From the NCBI GenBank assembly GCA_951394045.1, contig OX595996.1:1860001-1924000 (forward strand): a DNA stretch of 64,000 bases, written 5' to 3'. Positions within the stretch are counted from its first letter, which is position 1. Each line of letters starts with the position of its first letter. The stretch is from Nitzschia sp. DOCU1. Lineage: Eukaryota; Bacillariophyta; Bacillariophyceae; Bacillariales; Bacillariaceae. The notes beneath the pieces are model-generated. The model was not told the origin of the DNA and did no database searches. It saw nothing but the letters and a program-made list of their open reading frames with translations. Below, piece by piece: positions 54,293 through 64,000 of the stretch. The position numbers were made by a program, and so were the translations under genes.

Positions 54293-54766
54293 CTTTCGTG
54301 ATACTTCTTGCCATGTGCACCCCTACAAGTCCTATTATGTTTGCCCGACAGCAGCAGCAGCAGCAGCGACAATCTCAATAGCAGATCGATGTGTATGCCG
54401 ATGATGAAGTCGGAAAGATCGCGAATGTTCTGCGGGACTACCAGGTACACGTGGAACATTTCGAAATCTTTTCGGACGCGAGCTCCCTAAGAGCGCTCCA
54501 AAGGTAAGATACATGTGCCAACCGTTATTTTACTTCCAACGTTATTTTGTATGCCAATCCTGCTGGCCTGGCTCGGCATGTCGCCGGACGGTGGTGCGTT
54601 GGCACACTGAAAGTGTGAGAGGGTTGCAATTTTGCCAAATCGCCATTGCAGAGAGCTCTTGATGTGTAATGACACCATGTTGAAAGTACCATAACAACAA
54701 CAACACTCTGACATATAAAGCCAAGAAGAAACGAGGCTCTACCTTTTGTGTATACAACCTCTAAAC
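54293..54766. promoter_or_regulatory. Divergent intergenic region with CAG microsatellite and TATA-like box
   Basis: 474 bp between the SET gene and the sugar transporter gene. A (CAG)7-like tract lies at 54348-54367. TATAAAG at 54714-54720 sits about 47 bp before the predicted transporter ATG and may be its core promoter. This is a weak call from sequence alone. Confidence 0.4.
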
Positions 54767-56674
54767 ATGGAAGGCGCTGAGGAATCGTTACTGCCGCCAT
54801 CGCAAGTGAGTTGCTGCTGTTAGTCGTCGTGGAAACGATGATGAAATGACAATCCCCTGGCCAATGAACTAACACGCCGTATGATCTTTCTTTGTCAGGT
54901 ATGCAAAGAAAGAAGTGGTGAGATTATAAAGAATCCCCTACAACATGTAGTGGGGTGTGTCAACGACTCCACCCAGCAGCCGATCCACCATGTCCGTCCT
55001 CATCACAATCATCATCCTCATTTGCCCAGCACCATGCGGCACAACTCGGACGGTACCGTCTCGATTTTTACACCCAACGCCTCTGGAAATTCAGAGTTAT
55101 ACACAGAAATTCCTTTTGTGGCCTTTCATGGAATGCAAACGAGGGAACGAGATGAATGTGGAGTCCTGAGTGGGTATTTGGATAATTTTCAAAAAGTATT
55201 GGAAGATGTGACAGGAATCCACGACGACGACAGGAGAAATAAACAACAACAGCCACAAGTGACACTTGCCTTGGTTATTGCTACTATTGTTATAGCTTCC
55301 TTACAATTCTTGGTTGGCTACAATGTCGTGGTCTTGAACAATCCCGAAAAGTACGTCTTTCCAGGCCACCGCACAATCTATTGGTCCATGGCCGTGGCAG
55401 CACTTCCCATTGGAGCACCGTTTGGAGCAAGTATCGGAGGCACAATTGTAGCTCAACAAGGCCGATGGAAGGCTTTGATTGTGAATATCGTCGTGTTTTG
55501 GTCGGGTGGAATCCTTCAAACCTTGGCGCCCAGTCTTGTCATTCTAACCGTGGCGCGCTTTATTATGGGAATCGCTAGTGGAGTTGCCACGGTTCTTGTC
55601 CCGATATACTTGGGAGAACTTGCGCCACCCAATCTTCGGGGTACGATTGGAACGGTCAATCAGTTTGCCTATGTGGTGGGGATACTCTTTGCGGATGTCT
55701 TTTCTTTACAATTCGCGACACAAGACGGTTGGCGGATACTCTTTTCGGTCACCATGGTTGTTTCGTCGATGCAACTGATACTAGCCTACTTTGTCGTCGA
55801 AAGTCCAAGGTGGTTACTTCAAAAGGACCCCCACGATCCACGAGCAAAATACACGCTACAAAAGCTTCGGGGTCATCACGACCAGGAGACATTGGAAAAT
55901 GAGTTGAAAACATTCCAACAAGCATCACAAACACAGCAGGGACTCGAAAACGATTCCTTCACACATGTCTTGAAAAACATGCTGTCGCGTTCCCAAGATC
56001 GCTATCTTTTCGTCTGTATTCTGCTGCTGCATACGGCCAAACAACTCAGTGGCGTCAACGCAGTCTTTTACTATTCGACATCCTTGTTTGAAGGCGTCAT
56101 TCAGGATCCCCGAATTATCACAACCTTTATTGGTTGCGTCAATGTACTCTTCACCTACGTTGCTCTATTATTAATGGATTCTTGTCGCCGAAAGTCATTG
56201 CTTCTTTGGTCGATTGGTGGTATGCTTTGTGCCAATGTGACGCTCACATTGTCGCAAGTAGGAGTCTTTGGAAGCATGGTTTCCTTGGTAGCAGTCAATG
56301 TATACGTGGCATTTTTTGAGATTGGAATTGGGCCGATTCCTTGGTTGATTATTGCCGAAATGTTTCAAGCCAAGTATGTGACAGTCATGATGATTCTTTG
56401 TACGCAATTGGGTTGGATTGTCAACTTTATGGTGAGCCTCGTCTTTCCATCCGTCCATCGAGTGTTGGGAGACTATACGTTTGTGCCATTTGCCTGTTTT
56501 TTGGCAATCTCGTTTTGTTTTATATGGTTTGCCTTGCCTGAAACACAAGGACGAACGCCAGCCCAAGTATTGGTGGACGTCAAGTGGAAAGCCGAATATG
56601 CCGACAAGCTTTCCGTCCAGGAGCTGGGTGGAGGTTGCGCCGGAGGAGAATGGGGCGAAAAGGTATTTGACTAG
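54767..56674 (+). CDS. Major-facilitator sugar transporter (GLUT/SLC2-like)
   Basis: A 13-codon first exon (54767-54805, MEGAEESLLPPSQ) joins 54899-56674 over a 93-nt intron (GTGAGT donor, TTTGTCAG acceptor), giving 604 residues; an ATG inside the intron at 54881 is the alternative. After ~125 hydrophilic residues come twelve predicted helices. Family signatures are clear: GRWKALIVN after helix 2, GELAPPNLRGTIGTVNQ after helix 4, PESPRWLL-like VESPRWLL after helix 6, KQLSGVNAVFYYST in helix 7, GIGPIPWLIIAEMF in helix 10, and PETQGRT at the end. These are hexose transporters of the sugar-porter family. Substrate, direction and membrane are not determined. Confidence 0.9.
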
Positions 56675-57037
56675 CAGGATCATAGACCTTGGATCGATCA
56701 TTGAGTATAGCCCATAGTAGTGGATTCTTTGTCAACAATGAAAGCAGCTTTCCTGCGCCATGTTGATGAGGACCACGATGAACCTATATCCCTAAGCCGA
56801 CACTACAGCGATCCAACCCAATAATTGGACGCTACTCTGAGTCCAGGCCAGGGCCACCACACTCACGGTAAAGTAGAAAATATGGTACTATTAATAATCT
56901 CTAGACTGCATCTTCCAAGTAAGTTGCAAACTCTACAATTACAAAGATCCTGTTCCCATGAAAACCGGTCCTTGAAGCATCTCATATAAAATGATCGCTT
57001 CGCGACGTGTCGTCCAAGCAAGCTGCAAATTCACCTA
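56675..57037. other. Convergent intergenic region with a duplicated gene tail
   Basis: 363 bp. From about 56912 the sequence repeats the end of the LRR gene with a 99-bp period (see 56912-57110). Nothing else was recognised. Confidence 0.6.
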
Positions 57038-57110
57038 TTACAAAGATCCTCTTCCCATGAATACTGGTCCTTGAAGCATCTCATATAAAATGGTCGCTTT
57101 TCGCGACGTG
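56912..57110. repeat. 99-bp tandem duplication of the LRR gene 3' end
   Basis: ACAAAGATCC starts at 56941 and again at 57040, and the following ~60 bp are nearly identical (GGTCCTTGAAGCATCTCATATAAAATG). The 57040 copy encodes the last residues of the LRR protein; the other lies after its stop and is non-coding. Confidence 0.85.
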
Positions 57111-58525
57111 TCCATTGTTGCCCATAAGTCGGGATTCTTATTCGCCTTTGCCAAGACCAAAGGCCAGACCGAAAGCGGGATCGTCGCACCACTACGCTGT
57201 AGAAGCCCCAAACACCGGTTGCGATCGACTTGTAGCACTACGCTGGACGGTACCCTACCTTCATTCACCTCCCGCTCAAAATCGGGCCCCAGGTAACCCA
57301 ATTCCGGAAAGACATCTTCCAAGACTTTAAGGGTTGATTTCTCGATGGCACCGTAATTGTCATGCTGCAGCTGCACAAAGGGCCTGTCCATCATCAGGGC
57401 CATCATCAGTCCATGCGGAATCAACATCATGCAGGTATTACCACTGAGATTTAGGCTCCGCAATCCATGTGCTGGCATTGTGTCTGTCAGGTTTGTGGCT
57501 AGAACAACAAAGTCATCGATGCCGTTTTCCGAAACGTCAAGGGAACGAAGATTGGGAAGCTTCCATAAGCTTCCAAGCAACATGTTGATGCCATTTGCCC
57601 CAACGCCGCGATGACGGGAAATGGTAAGAGATTCCAGGGAGGCACTTTGCGGCAGATCTTGTACAAAGAGCTGTACAAAGTTTGGGTTAGGAATGTCATC
57701 ATCAGTCGTATATGCGTGATGCAGTTTTAGATCCCTCAGTCGACAGCCATCCCACCTCAACCATTGATGAATGGCCTGGATTGTATTTCTTCCATATTCA
57801 AAACTGCCTAATTCTAAAACTTCCACTGCCGGATGGCTGGAAAGAGCTTGGACAATGATGGCCGATGAAGCGTCATCCAGGTTTTTGGCATCCTCAAGGC
57901 AGAACTTCCTCAAGGTCGTGTTGGAGGCCAGCCCAGCAGCCAGGTATTCTGGGGCGCCCATTAACCCTCCACTTTCATCCCTTCCAGCCAATTGGCTGTA
58001 CGAAAAATGCAATTCGCGTAAACCAACGACTTGAGTAGTGGCAGTATACAGTCCCCTGGCAAAGACAGCCATTGCATTCGCTGAAATGTGGAAATTTTTG
58101 AAAGTGACCGACTTAAGATTCCCCCCTTCTTGAATAGCAGATGCAAGTGCAGCCGCTAATCTAGGGTTTAGTTCCAGGTCCATCGATCCTTCCAAACGCC
58201 CCAAATTCCTAAAGGTTAATCCATGAAACAGGTTGAGCTTCGCGACAGCTTCCATTACTCGGAAAAATGGCTCGGATTGAGCGGCATCTCTAAAGAATCC
58301 ATTGTTCCATTGCAAACTGGAATCAGCAGAATGTTCAAACATCTGAATCATTTCGGACGCAATGTGTTTTGTCCATTGTATCTTATTAAGGCGGAAATTG
58401 ATTTCAGTTGGATACTTTTCCTTGCAAAGTCGATGCAACTTTTCGACAATTTGCAGCTCAGTGTCGGAGCTAGAAAGAGAGAAGCATCCATCTTTTACTA
58501 GAGATTCATTGTTGGCCAGGGGCAT
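57038..58525 (-). CDS. Leucine-rich repeat protein (RNI-like), function unknown
   Basis: 495 residues from the first in-frame ATG at 58525; the frame is open upstream to 58636 without an ATG, so a 5' exon is possible. From about residue 120 the sequence has irregular LRRs of the ribonuclease-inhibitor type: LKSVTFKNFHIS, LRELHFSYSQLAG, LRKFCLEDAKNLDD, VEVLELGSFEYG, LESLTISRHRGVG, LRSLDVSENGID, LRSLNLSGN. There is no signal peptide or membrane span, and no kinase, F-box or nucleotide-binding domain. Such cytosolic LRR proteins usually bind other proteins. They are numerous in diatom genomes. The gene's last exon region is duplicated just downstream. Confidence 0.75.
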   Translation of the reverse strand: MPLANNESLVKDGCFSLSSSDTELQIVEKLHRLCKEKYPTEINFRLNKIQWTKHIASEMIQMFEHSADSSLQWNNGFFRDAAQSEPFFRVMEAVAKLNLFHGLTFRNLGRLEGSMDLELNPRLAAALASAIQEGGNLKSVTFKNFHISANAMAVFARGLYTATTQVVGLRELHFSYSQLAGRDESGGLMGAPEYLAAGLASNTTLRKFCLEDAKNLDDASSAIIVQALSSHPAVEVLELGSFEYGRNTIQAIHQWLRWDGCRLRDLKLHHAYTTDDDIPNPNFVQLFVQDLPQSASLESLTISRHRGVGANGINMLLGSLWKLPNLRSLDVSENGIDDFVVLATNLTDTMPAHGLRSLNLSGNTCMMLIPHGLMMALMMDRPFVQLQHDNYGAIEKSTLKVLEDVFPELGYLGPDFEREVNEGRVPSSVVLQVDRNRCLGLLQRSGATIPLSVWPLVLAKANKNPDLWATMDTSRKATILYEMLQGPVFMGRGSL

Positions 58526-59126
58526 GTTGTCAAATGTGAAGCAACGTCGAGTGCAATGAAATATGATCTGAAGTATCTTCCCTGAATCCCCTGATGTGTC
58601 ATCATAGTGTTCCCAAAAATTGAGATTTTCGCGCACATCAGGCTGTTTCCACCCCGAGCATCACACGACACACACGTTTGGGATTCCTGATGTGCCACAA
58701 AGTTATGGTCGGGCGACCATCCCTTTCTTCTCCAATCGCCTCTCAACCAAACGACTGTGACTCTGCTGCAGTAGTACTGCTGAAAGTAGTAGACAAATAG
58801 AATTCAGTAGCTGGCTCCACAAGAACTCTACTCTACTAGAGAGTACAGTACAGTAGCTATCTTTATTATCGGTGGTAGATCTTAAATTGATGATCAATCC
58901 GACTATTGTTACCCACGATTGAGAGAGTTCGTGAATGAACGTGAAAGATTGCCTTCAATCATCACGATGATGGAACCCCCCCCCCACTAATAGGGCAGCA
59001 ATCCGACCGTATCCGCAAGCAAGAAGCCGTCCGCAGCAAGCTGTTGCACCTTTAGAATATCAGGATGACTCTATCACCATTGTCATTGTCGTCCTGAAGC
59101 AATCAAGCCGTCGAATTCCTCGGTAA
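58526..59126. promoter_or_regulatory. Divergent intergenic region
   Basis: 601 bp between the LRR and Dnmt2 genes, with a run of ten C at about 58978-58986 region and AGTAGTACTGCTG repeats near 58770. No specific promoter motif assigned. Confidence 0.4.
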
Positions 59127-60893
59127 ATGCGATTGACTTGTCGTCGACGTCGAACTGTTGTTCTATTCGTGATTATCGCGGCATCGCTTGTTTCGACGAG
59201 CCACAGCATGACAACGACAAAAAGTCAGAATGATCTCGTCATGATGGAATTCTTTTCGGGTATTGGGGGAATGCGATTAGCTGTCGAACAAGCTCTAGAG
59301 GAATTGCGCCATGACGATAATTCACGTCAGAGAAGGATCGCCGCATGTCATGCCTATGATATTAGTTTGCATGCCAATCGATGCTATCAACACAACTTCA
59401 GCCATCAAGACGGCAGGGTATCTACCAAGCTGGTCGAACAGTTAAAACCCAAGGATTTGCCCCATGCTAATTTGTGGACCATGAGTCCACCTTGTCAACC
59501 TTTTACGACGACCAGAGGCGCAAAGGGTTTGGATTTGCAAGACAAGCGATGCCATGGTCTACTGGGTCTCATGGCATTGTTAAAACAACTGGAGCAGAAA
59601 CCACGTTGGGTATTTCTGGAAAACGTCAAGGGGTTTGCGGACAGTGAAATGTGCAGGGCGTGGAAAGCTTGTTTGGCCGAAAATGGATACTCCTACAAGG
59701 AATATCTATTGAGTCCGATACAGCTAGGAATTCCCAATCATCGGTTGCGATATTACATCTTGTGTGAACGATCGGATCGATGGAATAGCGAGAGTCAAAT
59801 TCATACCGAACCACCGTCCGGAACGCCTTTTCAACAACGATTTGTTAGGAACTACGTGAATCCTAAACTCGAGGACTTGGATTCTTTTATAGTCCAAGAT
59901 GACGTTCTACAGATGGAGTGGGCAAAAGATTTGGGGATTGTAGCGGGTGCGGATACAGCGACACGGTGTTTTACTGCTGGGTATGGACGGATCCTCTCCA
60001 AAGCAACGGGGAGTGTCCTACTTTTTCAAGGCTCCAAGGAACAAGACGCGACTGCTACGAATGATTCATCGTCACATCATGATCAAGCCATTGCGGAACA
60101 TCCCATTGATCGTTCCAACATGCTCCAATACAGTGGACGCCTGAGGCGCTTTACTCCAACGGAACTTTTGAGGCTTTTTGGTTTTCCTAGCTCATTTAAC
60201 TTTCCTTCTGACATTCCTCTGGAGCATCATTACAAACTCGTGGGAAACTCCATCAATGTATCCACCGTGGCGTTACTTTTGAAAGATTTGCTTTCGGCGG
60301 CGGCGGGGGATGCTGCCACTATTTCTACTTCCCAAGCAATAACGGACCATGAAGATCAGAAACCGTTGGCTTCCATTGACGACTACAATGGGGAGACCTT
60401 TCAAACGATTGGTGGCGTCCTGGGACACGTTCCGGAAACGATTCGCGGAAATTTGCTTCGACTCTACCGGGCCTTTCGATGGAAACCCATCCCAAATTGT
60501 ACCGGACGATATACTTGTCGAGATCACAGCCTAGTTTCTTCTTTGAAACCCCTCGAACTCTTGGCTCAAGCTGGCATTTTTACCTTGGAAGACGACAACA
60601 TTGACGATGAATCACTACCAGCCGACAACGAAAGTCGTCAGGCTTCTACATTGGTGCAGTATTCCTTTGATTTACCGGGCCGACACGATACGGTTCTCAT
60701 TGTCCCATTGGACAGTCATCATCGAACGGGTGTCATTACCTTTCAAAAATCAAATATTGCATATGTACATACGCTGAATTCGCCGTCAGGATTCCGTCGC
60801 AAGTTGCTGGCCATGGGTATTAACTACGTGGCAGATGACACTATTGCCATGTCGGCAGCAAAGGTACCTACGGAGGAAGAACTAGCCAACTAG
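59127..60893 (+). CDS. Dnmt2/TRDMT1-like tRNA (cytosine-5) methyltransferase with N- and C-terminal extensions
   Basis: 588 residues, single exon. Motif I EFFSGIGGMRLA (41-52), motif IV PPCQPFTTT with nucleophile C123, motif VI ENVKGF, motif VIII QLGIPNHRLRYYIL, and motif X GNSINVSTVALLL define a cytosine-5 methyltransferase. RCFTAGYG (280-287) contains the CFT triplet special to Dnmt2, which methylates C38 of tRNA-Asp rather than DNA. Two features are odd. The first 27 residues (LTCRRRRTVVLFVIIAASLV) look like a signal peptide, though a second ATG at 59208 would give the usual cytosolic form. And ~190 residues after motif X (from ~395) form an extra domain with RWKPIPNCTGRYTCRDH, which I do not recognise. 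Confidence 0.85.
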   Translation: MRLTCRRRRTVVLFVIIAASLVSTSHSMTTTKSQNDLVMMEFFSGIGGMRLAVEQALEELRHDDNSRQRRIAACHAYDISLHANRCYQHNFSHQDGRVSTKLVEQLKPKDLPHANLWTMSPPCQPFTTTRGAKGLDLQDKRCHGLLGLMALLKQLEQKPRWVFLENVKGFADSEMCRAWKACLAENGYSYKEYLLSPIQLGIPNHRLRYYILCERSDRWNSESQIHTEPPSGTPFQQRFVRNYVNPKLEDLDSFIVQDDVLQMEWAKDLGIVAGADTATRCFTAGYGRILSKATGSVLLFQGSKEQDATATNDSSSHHDQAIAEHPIDRSNMLQYSGRLRRFTPTELLRLFGFPSSFNFPSDIPLEHHYKLVGNSINVSTVALLLKDLLSAAAGDAATISTSQAITDHEDQKPLASIDDYNGETFQTIGGVLGHVPETIRGNLLRLYRAFRWKPIPNCTGRYTCRDHSLVSSLKPLELLAQAGIFTLEDDNIDDESLPADNESRQASTLVQYSFDLPGRHDTVLIVPLDSHHRTGVITFQKSNIAYVHTLNSPSGFRRKLLAMGINYVADDTIAMSAAKVPTEEELAN

Positions 60894-61852
60894 AGGAAAC
60901 AGTGCCTTCTATCGTCAACCTATTGATTGCCTTTTTTCGCCTGCTTGCTAGCTACAGTAGAAAACGTCGAGAAAATCTACCGGTGGATAAGCTTCGGTGA
61001 CGTCAAAGCAACGGTTGACATGAGCCTGTCATATCTAACTACACAGGATAAGAGCATTCGTACCCGTCGATCTGGCATCGACTCCATGGACTTCCCACTT
61101 TCTCAGATCATACTTTCGCTTAATAGTAGTAACGAAGCTAGCTCTCTACTTGTCCATCGAGAAGACAAAGACGTACCACGGAAACTATTGATCGTCCACC
61201 GTGATTATGTATTCTACTCTAGAAAGATGTAGATCGCCCCTGGAAGACAAATTTGTGCCAGCGTTGCTAGGTGCCGGAGGACGGCGAAGCAACAACTAGC
61301 GTGACCGCTTCAACATGGAGCAAAGTCAACGAGGCACCCCCTCCACACCAACAAACACCGAAGTATAGCTGGAATATGGCGACACTTAGTTGTAACAAGG
61401 CATCCAACCAAACTAGTTCAAATTCATTCAGAATTTCCTCGCGAGATGCTGCGCTACCATGTAATATTCTCGTTTCCGCGTTGCCGCCCGATGTAACCGT
61501 CGTCCGACAGCTGCGCTTGGTACTTGTCGAAGACTTCCGAGTGTCAGGGTTTTGTTTTTTTGTCTTAACATGTACTCGAGAAAAGGTCCGTGGCTGCAAG
61601 AAAATAAATTGAAGGTCTCGGGCGACTATCAACAAAATACATGGTACGACCAAGAAGACGTTCTAATGGCGATAAGATTGTCCCATCTAGAGTATTTTAT
61701 AGTGCATCAAGAGAAGACCACCATTATAGTCTTCGCAAGAAAACTTCTGCAAGCAACGCAGAAGCCATTTGTTATTTCAGATCAGCAGTGGTAGTTGATT
61801 TCGTCACGAGGTCGAAATCAGGAACGAAGAGGCACAGCCATGCGGACTGCGC
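60894..61852. other. Intergenic, no supported gene
   Basis: 959 bp between convergent genes. Open frames of 71-128 codons at 60927-61232, 61267-61653 and 61552-61856 show no family resemblance and overlap on opposite strands. No RNA gene or repeat was seen. Confidence 0.5.
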
Positions 61853-62482
61853 TTAGTTGCGGCATCCAGGGCATCCCTTGACGAAACCAGGCTTGGGGTT
61901 GGCGGCGATCTCATCCAAAATCTTGCGCTCCTCCATCATGATAGCGTAGCTGGTGCCGGGGCGAGCGGGGTCCTTGTAGCGGCCCTCACCGGGGTAGAAA
62001 CCGGAAGGATCAGGCGAGTTTCCATCCCAAGTCTCGAAGGGGTTGAAGTTAGCAGGCGATCGTGGCTTGCTGGGGTCCCATGCCCTGTAGACATCCAACT
62101 TGGCGTCCATGGTCCAGACTTGTCCGTCGTACTTGCCGTACTTGCTGTCAGCGGCAACATCGGGGACGGAAACAGCGGGGGCGGGGGCAGCGGCAGCCGG
62201 GGCCGAGTACGCTGGGGCAGCAGGAGCCGGGGCAGCGGCGGCAGGGGCGGGAGCGGGGGCACCACCGCTTCGCATCTTCATGTATTCCTCGAACGAAGGA
62301 GCCTCACTGATGCTCTTTCGGGGGTCTTCGTGCTTCATGGCCTCAGGGTCACGGGTATCAGCCATGCCTCCCTTTCCAATAACGGGTCCATGATTGAACA
62401 GGGCAGTGGAGGTGGAAGGGACCTGGATGGGGGCGAACGCCGAGGCGCCGGCAAAAAGGGTGAAGGCAAGAGCGAGCTTCAT
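61853..62482 (-). CDS. Plastid-targeted protein with Ala/Pro-rich linker, function unknown
   Basis: 209 residues from the ATG at 62482. MKLALAFTLFAGASAFAP is a textbook diatom plastid pre-sequence: signal peptide, then the ASA/FAP cleavage motif, then a transit stretch ending near STALFN. The mature part has a short acidic/basic segment (EDPRKSISEAPSFEEYMKMR), an Ala/Pro linker of about 45 residues, then a conserved-looking C-terminal half with VWTMDAKLDVYRAWDP, NPFETWDG, SGFYPGEGRYKDPARPGTSY and a final GCPGCRN. No membrane span is predicted after the pre-sequence. I recall no named family; a stromal or thylakoid-lumen-associated photosynthetic accessory protein is possible. Strong codon bias and a compact gene suggest high expression. 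Confidence 0.8.
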   Translation of the reverse strand: MKLALAFTLFAGASAFAPIQVPSTSTALFNHGPVIGKGGMADTRDPEAMKHEDPRKSISEAPSFEEYMKMRSGGAPAPAPAAAAPAPAAPAYSAPAAAAPAPAVSVPDVAADSKYGKYDGQVWTMDAKLDVYRAWDPSKPRSPANFNPFETWDGNSPDPSGFYPGEGRYKDPARPGTSYAIMMEERKILDEIAANPKPGFVKGCPGCRN

Positions 62483-64000
62483 GGTTTCAACTTTACCTAC
62501 TTTGCTGACTTGACGAAAACAAATTTGTGAGATAAGAATAGTGGCAAACAAAACACCGACAAACGACGACACCTCAAATCTTTCTCGAACGTACGCGTTT
62601 TCGACACCCACCATCGATCTTTGGCGATGCGCGCATTTTCGCACCACGCACGAACGTGACTGAAATTCTCATCCACGCGATAATGCCGTCAAAAACCGTG
62701 GGTTCGTGACTGAAAATGGATCCGAACACATACGCACCACGCACGCGAACCGAAGAGGACTTACGTACGTACTTGCCGACTCGCATACGTGTGTCTTTTT
62801 CGGATCAAAAGTTGGTTTTCGTCCGTGGAAATCTACGTAAATTCCGTACTGGAGTTTACGGGACCGGTAGAGACAGATGGCTTCATGTTCTTTGCGGCGG
62901 AGGCATGTTTTGGATGGTCGTCGTCAGGATACCCTCTGACGCCTCGGATCTTTGGCATGTCGAACACGACTTCGCGATCGCTTTTAAAATATCGTACGTC
63001 GTTGCAAACGCTTATGACGATGACATCACCTCGCAGGATCCTAAAAGAAGGTCCGGGTAATGCTTATTTGTTACTACCGGTACAAGAAGGATCGCCCCAG
63101 GACAATGCTTGGGTCCGTAACTCATGGTCGATTTCTTGATGATTTGCAATTGCTGCCCGCAGAGATTCAAGTTCTGCCAAACTTTATTTTGAGGCAATTT
63201 TTGAGGCAAAATTCCGTCGTGACGTTTGAAAAGTGTCGAGGGGCCAGAAGGATTGCTTCCCGGTGTCCATATAACAATCAACAAAATAAAATTTTATAAA
63301 GCTGCGTCGTCTGTCGCCACAGGGTACGATTTCCAAAGGTATGTTTTGCGTTGACGGCGATTAACAACTTTTGCTTTGGGTTCTGATACATCATTGCAGC
63401 TCCATTTCTATATCGGGATCAAGGTGCAAAAACATAAAGACATTGGTGCATCTTCGTGTTCTGGAGCAGCATGACTCCACCAGGCTATTGTGGTATTGAT
63501 ACTTTGCTGTCGGCTACTTTTGGCACCATAATTCAATTTTACCGACGGTCGCTAAAGTATTTTGGTCTTTGAGTCGTTTTGCGCACGAGGCTGCTCTGCG
63601 ATTGGACCGGTTTGGTACCACCGCAAACTACTGCCTCTATTGCTGAGTCCTTTTGCCGTTTGTTTCGGTCAGTGTCAGCTTCAAACGTCGCCCGAACCCC
63701 ACCCCCGAGAACGCAGCTCCTCGTTCCGGTGCAAGTTCCCGGGGCAGAAAGTGACCACATGCTAACAGACCAAATCCATTGGCTCATTGGTCCATTTGAG
63801 ACGGTGAAGTATACGACTGCTACTCCTTTTTTGCGGAGGTCTTTTGCCGTTTGTATCAACAGTCAGTGCCATTTTCAGATGACACCTGACATTTTTCTCT
63901 CCACGAAAATGTGCCCCCTCTTTTTCGATGCACGTTCAAGTGACCAGCAACTGCGCGATCATATATTCTAGCAGATCAGATCCGCTGGCTTTTCATTATT
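62483..64000. other. No supported gene; promoter of plastid protein at its start
   Basis: 1.5 kb. The first ~250 bp should be the promoter of the plastid protein and contain two direct copies of GTGACTGAAA (near 62656 and 62707). Frames at 62716-63139 and 63539-63971 have no family resemblance. A degenerate direct repeat with TTTTGCCGTTTGT occurs near 63651 and 63842. Nothing else was recognised. Confidence 0.5.

Noticed and set aside
60927..61856. Small frames between the Dnmt2 and plastid protein genes
   Set aside because: Overlapping on both strands with no recognisable domain.
62716..63139. 114- and 116-codon overlapping frames in the terminal region
   Set aside because: No family resemblance and mutually overlapping; likely chance.

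Overview
The window is nuclear DNA of a stramenopile alga, almost certainly a diatom and probably a pennate one. The evidence is short GT-AG introns of 74-93 nt, plastid pre-sequences of the diatom type (ASA/FAP in the 61853-62482 gene), a Copia LTR retrotransposon, a diatom-type non-LTR retrotransposon tail, and a set of secreted proline-rich proteins with lysine-rich repeats of the kind associated with diatom cell walls. I cannot name the species.

Layout. 1-880: the 3' end of a RecQ-like helicase. 1660-4539: a secreted Pro/Thr-rich protein with a Lys-rich repeat. 4835-5558: a non-LTR retrotransposon remnant between TAG microsatellites. 5676-6835: a GT31 galactosyltransferase. 7240-7800: a hairpin and 152-bp tandem repeats. 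8452-20985: a 12.5-kb Copia element with apparently identical 486-bp LTRs. Its integrase is split by four head-to-tail copies of a 1527-bp terminal-inverted-repeat element (11441-17562). 21325-29712: GT47, a GT8-like enzyme, a multi-pass membrane protein and a two-domain GT49/LARGE-like glycosyltransferase. 29728-30943: prolyl 4-hydroxylase. 31310-34975: two more members of the secreted Pro-rich family, with a prolyl-4-hydroxylase pseudogene between them. 35171-38246: a TrmJ-like methyltransferase and an LCAT/PDAT-like lipase. 39084-52718: one giant three-exon gene for a predicted 4491-residue protein. It has an IQ motif, a hydrophobic segment, about 3750 residues of NP-rich 22-residue repeats, and a separate C-terminal domain. 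52856-62482: a SET/LSMT-like protein, a GLUT-type sugar transporter, an LRR protein, a Dnmt2 homologue and a plastid-targeted protein. The last 1.5 kb has no gene I can support.

How the genes may work together (inference). Three secreted Pro-rich proteins, a prolyl 4-hydroxylase, four glycosyltransferases of different families and the giant Pro-rich membrane protein lie in one region. This resembles a locus for building hydroxyproline-rich glycoproteins of the wall or extruded mucilage, with substrates next to modifying enzymes. The layout also suggests that a prolyl-4-hydroxylase/Pro-rich-protein pair was duplicated in tandem and one hydroxylase copy decayed. The giant protein could link a calmodulin-type light chain inside the cell to a very long extracellular stalk, but its topology is not certain.

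The most unusual DNA structure is the four-copy TIR array. The copies are separated by AATAT, ATAT and AATAT, which look like trimmed forms of the GAAATAT target duplication that flanks the whole array.
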